Source: Alphaproteobacteria bacterium
Lineage (GTDB): Bacteria > Pseudomonadota > Alphaproteobacteria > CAAGCB01 > CAG-977
DNA: 64,000 bases
Reading direction: 5' to 3'
Assembly (NCBI GenBank): GCA_900768845.1
Contig: CAAGEK010000012.1
Span: 1 to 64,000 of the forward strand
A model generated the notes under the pieces. It was given only the letters and a program-made list of their open reading frames with translations, was not told the DNA's origin and did not search any database. This document shows, one piece after another, positions 59,469 to 64,000 of this stretch (position 1 is the first letter of the stretch; every line of letters starts with the position of its first letter). Both the position numbers and the translations under genes were made by a program.

Positions 59469-59944
59469 GACCGCCTCCTTATTCTAACCGGTGAGGCTTT
59501 TTCTAATTCTTTAAGCTGTTTTTTCTTTAAAGCGATTTCTTGCTGTAAACGTCCGCGCTCGGCAAGCAATGCTTCTTCACCAAAAAGCACGGTATAACCT
59601 TCATCTGCCAATAATTCGTCCCAAGCCCAGCCCGCCTTTGCGACGCGGACGAGGACAATAAAGCGATATAGCGGAATCTGGTGGAGTTCATTGGCTTCAC
59701 TGGAATAATTGTCCAGCATTGCCTTGCTAAAAGACGGGCAATCCATAGCTTCCGACATCTCAGCCGCCAGTTGCTCTCTGCTTTTAGGGCTCTCTTTCAG
59801 GATCAAAGATACCAAACGCTTGATCTTGCCGCTCAAATCAACGGTGTGGGAGATCACCGGCGGTCTGCGGACAGGATAAACCTGTTCGAACAAATCAAGC
59901 GTTTGGGTGTCCTTGAATCTCTTTGACATCGCTTTAACTTTCAT
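59465..59944 (-). CDS. Early protein preceding the transposase, unknown function
   Basis: The 159-aa protein has a helical domain (KIKRLVSLILKESPKSREQLAAEMSEAMD), then a central conserved-looking region and a C-terminal coiled coil (RLQQEIALKKKQLKELEK). A second in-frame ATG at 59929 is possible. It overlaps its neighbours, so is part of the early operon. Confidence 0.65.
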   Translation of the reverse strand: MKVKAMSKRFKDTQTLDLFEQVYPVRRPPVISHTVDLSGKIKRLVSLILKESPKSREQLAAEMSEAMDCPSFSKAMLDNYSSEANELHQIPLYRFIVLVRVAKAGWAWDELLADEGYTVLFGEEALLAERGRLQQEIALKKKQLKELEKASPVRIRRRS

Positions 59945-60248
59945 TTCTTGTTAAATGCGTGATTAACAGCTTTTCAATGAAACGACGGGCTTCTTTATAA
60001 GAAGAAAAGTAATTCGTTTCTGCCTTGTGGAGTTTCTTAATCCCGCCCGAAACCGGTACAACGCTCACGTCGTATTCGGTAATGCCGATAATGTCGTTAA
60101 AGACGAAATCTATTTCCAGACGATCCAAAATAATGGTCTGATAATCGCCTGTCTTGGCCATTTCTTTCAGTTCTTTAGAACGGCAGATAAAAGGGAAGCC
60201 GTTGCTCAGATAGTCTAAAATATCAGAGGAAATATACGTTCTAACCAT
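59934..60248 (-). CDS. Early protein of unknown function
   Basis: The 104-aa mixed alpha/beta protein starts at ATG 60248 behind GGAGGATAAA. No family recognised. Confidence 0.6.
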   Translation of the reverse strand: MVRTYISSDILDYLSNGFPFICRSKELKEMAKTGDYQTIILDRLEIDFVFNDIIGITEYDVSVVPVSGGIKKLHKAETNYFSSYKEARRFIEKLLITHLTRNES

Positions 60249-60262
60249 TTTATCCTCCATGT

Positions 60263-60544
60263 TTAAGCCGCTCTGTCGTTTTGACATTGCCGAAAAATGC
60301 GAATCCCTTTATATTTAGAAAGTCGGGAACATTTGCGGCTCCCGTCCGCGTTAAAGCGGCTTGGCCAAAGTTCGCAGGCAGGAATGCCTAAAAACTCGGC
60401 GATAGCTTCTTCTGCGGCAGGGAACGGTTTAATGAGAGCGACCGAACAGGCTCGGGCAGATAATCCGGCTTTTAGGGACAGACTTTTTAACGTCATTCCT
60501 TTAAGAAGGATTTTGCATTTGATCTGTACGGCTGTGTATCTCAT
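60263..60544 (-). CDS. ner: Ner-like DNA-binding regulator
   Basis: The 93-aa protein has the Ner/Nlp HTH: MTLKSLSLKAGLSARACSVAL, with FPAAEEAIAEFLGIPACELWPSRF. In Mu, Ner turns down the early and repressor promoters. It is the first gene of the early operon. GGAGACACGTT precedes the ATG. Confidence 0.88.
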   Translation of the reverse strand: MRYTAVQIKCKILLKGMTLKSLSLKAGLSARACSVALIKPFPAAEEAIAEFLGIPACELWPSRFNADGSRKCSRLSKYKGIRIFRQCQNDRAA

Positions 60545-60568
60545 AACGTGTCTCCGTCCTCCGTTCTG

Positions 60569-60594
60569 ACCGACTCTGCCAAGTCGGTTTTTTC
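60569..60594 (+). terminator. Hairpin with T-run in the early leader
   Basis: ACCGACT pairs with AGTCGGT and TTTTTT follows on the plus strand. It lies between ner and the early promoter and would stop transcripts moving toward the repressor. Confidence 0.5.
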
Positions 60595-60622
60595 TGGGGT
60601 GTTAAATTAACTTTGTATAATT

Positions 60623-60651
60623 AACATATCCATTTTTATGGATAATGTCAA
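60623..60651 (-). promoter_or_regulatory. Early promoter with operator inside
   Basis: On the minus strand TTGACA (60646-60651), 17 bp, TATGTT (60623-60628). The palindrome TATCCAT-TTTT-ATGGATA (60627-60644) lies between them, where a bound repressor would block the polymerase. Confidence 0.7.
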
Positions 60652-60679
60652 CCATAAAACTGGCGTAACTGTTCTTTAT

Positions 60680-60717
60680 TATCAATTATAATGTCAACGT
60701 ATTGATTTTAATTGATA
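60680..60717. promoter_or_regulatory. Second operator-like repeat near the repressor start
   Basis: TATCAAT (60680-60686) and ATTGATA (60711-60717) form an inverted repeat, with a GTTGACATTAT on the minus strand repeated from the early promoter. Confidence 0.45.
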
Positions 60718-60748
60718 AAATTAAAGCGTTACGGATTTTGGGAAAACA

Positions 60749-61183
60749 ATGAAAAACGTAACAGAACAAACTGACAACTATAACGATTTCGCAGATCGTC
60801 TATCTTCTGAAATCTTAAAAAATTATCGGTCTGTTAGGGCTTTTGCTTTAGAAAACGGAATAAATCCGTCCACAATGGCTTTGTACGCAACGGGGCAAAG
60901 TGAACCCACGCGTCCAGTATTATGTATAATCGCAAAAGCATTAAATGTTTCTTTGGATTGGTTAGCAACAGGAGAAGGTTCGTTTAATAAGAATGCGGAT
61001 ATGCTTGATAAAAAAGAGCTAATTTTAGCCATTGAAACCGTTGAAGAATCTTTAAATGCAACGAATCGAACACTAAAGCCCGCTAAAAAAGCAGAGCTTA
61101 TTTTAGCTATTTATGATCTTTTTACATCTGAAAACAAGCCTTCATCGGCACAGATAATCAGTATCCTGTCCAAAATTGCTTAG
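60749..61183 (+). CDS. Phage repressor (c-type, HTH)
   Basis: The 144-aa protein has an N-terminal HTH_XRE-like domain (SVRAFALENGINPSTMALYATGQSEPTRPVLCIIAKALNVS split here by loops, ending LDWLATGEG). A helical C-terminal region (about 85-140) probably makes the oligomer. It is divergent from ner and holds the lysogenic state. The region is AT-rich. Confidence 0.82.
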   Translation: MKNVTEQTDNYNDFADRLSSEILKNYRSVRAFALENGINPSTMALYATGQSEPTRPVLCIIAKALNVSLDWLATGEGSFNKNADMLDKKELILAIETVEESLNATNRTLKPAKKAELILAIYDLFTSENKPSSAQIISILSKIA

Positions 61184-61191
61184 GTATTCCC

Positions 61192-61794
61192 ATGAGCCAA
61201 GAAGAAAAAGATAATATTATTAACCTCTTCAAAGATAGCATTCCAAACACTCCTACATCAAACAATGTAATGGGTGACGGTAATATTGTCGGCAATGGCT
61301 TTGTTATGATTAACGTTTATCATAAACCATCTCCATCCCCAAAAAAGAGAGAAACAAAGACAAAAAAAGAAGAGATATCTCCTTTTGCTTCAGAAATTCG
61401 GCAACTTGTTGAAAAACTGGCAACTATTGAAGCATATCAATACGGCGGCGAAGGCAAAGCTCGCAAAAAATGGTATGGCGCAATAAAGAAAAGGTACGGC
61501 TTAGATAAGAAAGAACAGACATATAAAGATTTAGACGAAGAACAGGCAAAAAATTGTATTTCTTATTTAAAGTCAATGTTGCCCTTAAAAACGCGAACTT
61601 TAAAAAATTCAGATGAGGTTTATCGAAAAGAACGATATACGGCCATTTATGCAAGGGCTCGAGAATTGGGAATGAGCAAAGGAGATGTTTATGTTCTTTT
61701 TTCAAATCTCTTTGGAAAAAACATTATATCTTTAACAAAAGCGACCAATGATGAGATTGAAGAATTATATAATTATTTAATGAAGCGACGCTAA
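61192..61794 (+). CDS. Lysogeny-operon protein with HTH-like start and DNA-binding-like C-terminus
   Basis: The 200-aa basic protein is 8 bp behind the repressor and likely co-transcribed. The N-terminal part is disordered, with VMGDGNIVGNG, a run seen in proteins that act with phage repressors. The C-terminal domain (about 85-200) resembles the helical ORF6C-type region. Role unknown; a repressor partner or cargo is possible. Confidence 0.65.
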   Translation: MSQEEKDNIINLFKDSIPNTPTSNNVMGDGNIVGNGFVMINVYHKPSPSPKKRETKTKKEEISPFASEIRQLVEKLATIEAYQYGGEGKARKKWYGAIKKRYGLDKKEQTYKDLDEEQAKNCISYLKSMLPLKTRTLKNSDEVYRKERYTAIYARARELGMSKGDVYVLFSNLFGKNIISLTKATNDEIEELYNYLMKRR

Positions 61795-61819
61795 CAGTAT
61801 GGTCTAAAAATAAGTGTCA

Positions 61820-61864
61820 AAATACCGGACTGAGTCTAAAAAGCTCGAAGTCCGGTATTTTTTT
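61820..61864 (+). terminator. Terminator of the repressor operon, enclosing a transposase site
   Basis: AAATACCGGACT pairs with AGTCCGGTATTT (12 bp) and TTTT follows. The loop holds GTCTAAAAA (61834-61842), a transposase-site core. Confidence 0.85.
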
Positions 61865-61902
61865 AAGATACTTTAAAATTCCTTTTAATCCGCCGTTATC
61901 CC

Positions 61903-61937
61903 GCTATATCCCCGTATATCCCACTATATCCCGTTTA
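61903..61937 (+). repeat. Four tandem TATCCC repeats near the prophage left end
   Basis: TATCCC recurs four times at 10-12 bp spacing just inside the outermost transposase site, so all copies face one side of the helix. Confidence 0.6.
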
Positions 61938-61962
61938 GTCTAAATATAACTGTTAAATAACA

Positions 61963-61967
61963 GCGAT
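61963..61967. repeat. Target-site duplication, GCGAT (prophage left end)
   Basis: Second copy of the 5-bp duplication that follows the terminal ACA. Confidence 0.9.
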
Positions 61968-62070
61968 ACACAACGCGACTGTACATGAAAGGGTTTCTGA
62001 CGCCCTGCGCCTGCTACTGCAAACGCAACGTAACTGTAACAAATTTTTTCCAATACGACAATATGTTTCG
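61968..62070 (-). ncRNA. 5' half of the structured intergenic element (copy 1)
   Basis: With the prophage removed, this stretch joins 26167. It then closes a hairpin AGTCGCG/CGCGACT whose loop holds the insertion site. It also has GCGTTTGC-N5-CAGG and ATTGTCGTA, shared in the same order with copy 2. Confidence 0.4.
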
Positions 62071-62181
62071 CTAAAAGCCGAAGAAAACTTCCGCTTTCCG
62101 CCTGTTAATATCGCAAAGTCAAATCCGAAAAACCGAGGCGTCTTTCATATCAAAAAAAACCGGAAAAATTTCCGCCTACAA

Positions 62182-63045
62182 TCACCGGCCGGCGTTTTGG
62201 CCGTTTTTGACGGCTTGAATATTCAAAGGAGAAGACTGACGCCTTAAAACAGACATTATTTTGCGAGCATCCTTTTGAATATCCCCTTCGACACAAATCG
62301 TTTCCGTCGCCGACGCCGCATACTTTGAATCCCGTTCGTACAACATTTTGGCAATGATCGTCCGCGCCGTCGTATTTCGCGCATCCTTTGCCGCTTTTCC
62401 CGCTTTCTTTAAGAACTTGCGCGTTTTTTTCAAGACGGCCTTATAATCCTGATTTGAAAAATACTTTCCGGAAATGAATTCCGATGTGCATTCTTTCAAT
62501 TTTTGAGAACCGGAAAGCTTAATCGGCATATTTACATTCGAACGCGAAATACTCGCACCGTTCAACCATGCATAAAAATCTTTCATTACATGCGGCATAA
62601 GTATTTTTGAATCGGCTTTCAGATAGATACAGCTGTATCCCGCATCTTTTAAAGCCTTTGACGTTTCGGGATGTAAAATGGCTTTTCCCCCCAGATTGAC
62701 CATTTTCCCTTTAAACTCGCCCTTGTTCAACAAATCGATGATAACGGCGGATTCAAAATCCCGAAAAACCTTTTCCCCGTACTTTTCGATGACGTGGTAT
62801 GAATTGAACGGAGCGTCTTCTTTCGACATCCCGTGAGAAGAGATAAAACTTTGCACCAATTTGTTTTCTGGATCCTGCCTGATTTTTTTGAATTCGTCAT
62901 CCGTGGAAACAACGTCGATTTCGCTTTTTGTCGCATTTTTAAATTCGTCGCGCAGGTAACCGGTCAAGGCAGTCTTGCCGACGGCGGGCATCCCGATTAA
63001 AATCGTTTTAGTCAACACTTCTCTGTCTTGATCTGAAAAATTCAT
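62182..63045 (-). CDS. Shikimate-kinase-like P-loop protein
   Basis: The 287-aa protein has Walker A GMPAVGKT (18-25), an early DVVSTDDEF like the Asp pair of shikimate kinase, and VNLGGKAILHPETSKAL where shikimate kinase has its Gly-Gly-Gly loop. The C-terminal 110 residues are basic and helical and not part of that fold. It is longer than AroK (170-180 aa) and the pathway genes are absent, so a different small-molecule or RNA kinase is possible. Single gene between two copies of the structured element. Confidence 0.7.
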   Translation of the reverse strand: MNFSDQDREVLTKTILIGMPAVGKTALTGYLRDEFKNATKSEIDVVSTDDEFKKIRQDPENKLVQSFISSHGMSKEDAPFNSYHVIEKYGEKVFRDFESAVIIDLLNKGEFKGKMVNLGGKAILHPETSKALKDAGYSCIYLKADSKILMPHVMKDFYAWLNGASISRSNVNMPIKLSGSQKLKECTSEFISGKYFSNQDYKAVLKKTRKFLKKAGKAAKDARNTTARTIIAKMLYERDSKYAASATETICVEGDIQKDARKIMSVLRRQSSPLNIQAVKNGQNAGR

Positions 63046-63193
63046 TATCGCCTTCCCCTTTTGGCGGATTATAGCATAAGTTCAGTTTCAGAAAAAAGAC
63101 TATTTTTCCCCTGTTTTGAACGAGAGTACCGGTTCGGCCGAATATTACGGAAATCCCCGCAAATAAAGCATTTATAAAACTCCCTTGTTTAAA

Positions 63194-63440
63194 AGTTAAA
63201 CAAAACCCGCCCTTTTGGACAAGGAGGAAGGATGTTCAGAAAACGTTTAAAATAAACAAACAACGGCTCGACCTGTCGGGCGATAACCGTATTCAGCCGA
63301 CATCCGCCAGAACCGAGCAGAAATCGGCATATGTTTTTTTTAAGTCGCCGTGCTTGGGACTGTTTATTTTTACACCTCACCTGTTGTCGCAAACGCGGTG
63401 TGACGATAGCAAACGTCACAACACGACAATTATTTTTTGC
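63194..63440 (-). ncRNA. Structured intergenic element (copy 2, intact)
   Basis: Read on the minus strand it has, in order: ATTGTCGTG, GCGTTTGC-N5-CAGG, an AGTC/GACT hairpin, a GCCGA/TCGGC stem with CTGC and GGCGGATG, an ACGG/CCGT hairpin, TTTCTGAACATCC, a CU-rich stretch complementary to ribosome sites (CCTTCCTCC) and GGGTTTTGTTTAAC. The blocks match copy 1 while the bases between differ. Candidate small RNA. Confidence 0.42.
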
Positions 63441-63587
63441 ATTGTTGTCAGTCTAAAAAACAAAGTTCAGAGATTAAGCGCGCCGACTTTAAAATAACCG
63501 TCATAATTTCCGGTTTGTTTTTCGTTGAAACGCGTTCCCCGTCGGTGTCATAGTATTAAAATACTTTTTTATCCGGAGGTTTCAATC

Positions 63588-64000
63588 ATGACCGTAAAAA
63601 TCGCCCCCAGCATTTTGTCCGCCGATTTCGCAAATTTGGGGGCAGAAGTCAAAGCCGTGGCAAACGCCGGCGCGGATTACATCCATATCGACGTCATGGA
63701 CGGCCATTTCGTCCCGAACATCACGTTCGGCCCCGCCGTCGTCAAGGCGATCCGCCCCTTTACGGACAAGGTTTTCGACGTCCATTTGATGATCGAGCCC
63801 GTCGCCCCTTATATCGAAGCTTTTGTCAAAGCCGGCGCGGACATTATCACCGTTCATGCCGAAGCCGACAAGCATCTCGACCGTTTGTTGCAACAAATCA
63901 AATCCTACGGCGTTAAAGCGGGGGTGTCTTTGAATCCCTCCACTCCGGAAAGCGTTTTGGAATATGTGTCGGACAAGCTGGATCTGGTTTTGGTCATGAC
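63588..64000 (+). CDS. rpe: Ribulose-phosphate 3-epimerase (partial, runs off the window)
   Basis: The first 137 codons are visible. They read IAPSILSADFANLG, HIDVMDGHFVPNITFGP and FDVHLMIEPVAPYI, the TIM-barrel signatures of Rpe with its metal-binding His and Asp residues. It interconverts ribulose-5-phosphate and xylulose-5-phosphate in the pentose phosphate pathway. CCGGAGGTTTCAATC precedes the ATG. Confidence 0.95.
   Translation, partial: MTVKIAPSILSADFANLGAEVKAVANAGADYIHIDVMDGHFVPNITFGPAVVKAIRPFTDKVFDVHLMIEPVAPYIEAFVKAGADIITVHAEADKHLDRLLQQIKSYGVKAGVSLNPSTPESVLEYVSDKLDLVLVM

Larger units (their letters stand above)
26168..61962 (-). mobile_element. Complete Mu-like transposable prophage (35,795 bp)
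   Basis: The element starts TGT at 26168 and ends ACA at 61962, flanked by the 5-bp repeat GCGAT. From each terminus the bases follow TGT-N6-ACA-N-TTAT-N-TTTAGAC over 25 bp, so the ends are inverted repeats. It encodes a Mu-type repressor, Ner, transposase A, ATPase B, GemA and Mor. The Mu head (gp27-gp37) and contractile tail (gp38-gp49) genes follow, then lysis proteins and Com. Every core module is present and intact in sequence, so the prophage may be inducible. The Mu left end (repressor side) is at 61962, so nearly all phage genes are on the minus strand. Confidence 0.95.
61802..61962 (-). promoter_or_regulatory. Left-end transposase binding sites
   Basis: Cores GTCTAAAAA at 61802-61810 and 61834-61842 and GTCTAAATA at 61938-61946 are in inverted orientation to those at the right end. 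The outermost lies 17 bp from the terminus, exactly as at the right end. Confidence 0.72.

Noticed and set aside
63423..63460. GACAATTATTTTT plus GTCTAAAAA, resembling another Mu-like end
   Set aside because: Orientation and spacing do not match a terminus, no second duplication or phage gene is near, and part of it belongs to the structured element.
1..64000. CRISPR array or cas genes
   Set aside because: No evenly spaced direct repeats with unique spacers and no Cas protein motifs were seen.

Overview
The window is about 64 kb of an alphaproteobacterial chromosome at roughly 50% GC. The ispH-thrB pair, the tkt-fba pair, the MutY/PepN sequences and the cysteine-rich secreted protein resemble uncultured, host-associated (gut-type) Rhodospirillales-like Alphaproteobacteria. 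That placement is inference from gene content; no rRNA is present. The flanks (1-26167 and 61968-64000) are host DNA, and the centre (26168-61962) is one complete Mu-like transposable prophage.

Host left part: a secreted Cys-rich repeat protein whose signal peptide is separated from its body by a C10 tract (candidate phase-variable gene, OFF in this copy); a flavodiiron protein; a minus-strand trio of secreted protein, pentapeptide-repeat protein and VirD4/TraG-type coupling ATPase; pepN; a DUF805 membrane protein; mutY; an internal-repeat protein; bioG-like esterase plus anmK; a decayed SUMF1-type gene; a small beta-barrel; ispH-thrB; tkt-fba; a MATE exporter; and a lipoprotein. Host right part: a shikimate-kinase-like P-loop protein and the start of rpe. 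With tkt and fba, rpe points to an active non-oxidative pentose phosphate pathway.

Prophage: both termini can be fixed to the base. Each end starts TGT and carries a MuA-type site ending TTTAGAC 25 bp in, and the element is bounded by a perfect 5-bp duplication, GCGAT (26163-26167 and 61963-61967). It is 35,795 bp long and, in Mu orientation, reads right to left: an ORF and the c-type repressor (plus strand), early promoter/operator, Ner, transposase A, ATPase B, an early accessory block (wHTH, HTH, DUF3164, GapR-like, a large stem-loop with a tRNA-like RNA, coiled coil, GemA), Mor, a plus-strand GIY-YIG cargo gene, then the late block (DksA-like, gp25-gp30, accessory genes, protease/scaffold, capsid, sheath, tube, chaperones with a probable -2 frameshift, tape measure, baseplate, tail fibres), lysis (endolysin, holin, Rz/Rz1), and Com with a Dam methylase.

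Less expected items are: an identical 27-bp repeat placed exactly where Mu has its Plys and PI late promoters; two tandem plus-strand small-RNA cassettes with matching promoters beside the MuF-nuclease gene; a truncated tRNA-like RNA behind a 12-bp-stem hairpin in the early operon; and a structured intergenic element in two copies, one of which the prophage has split in a hairpin loop.
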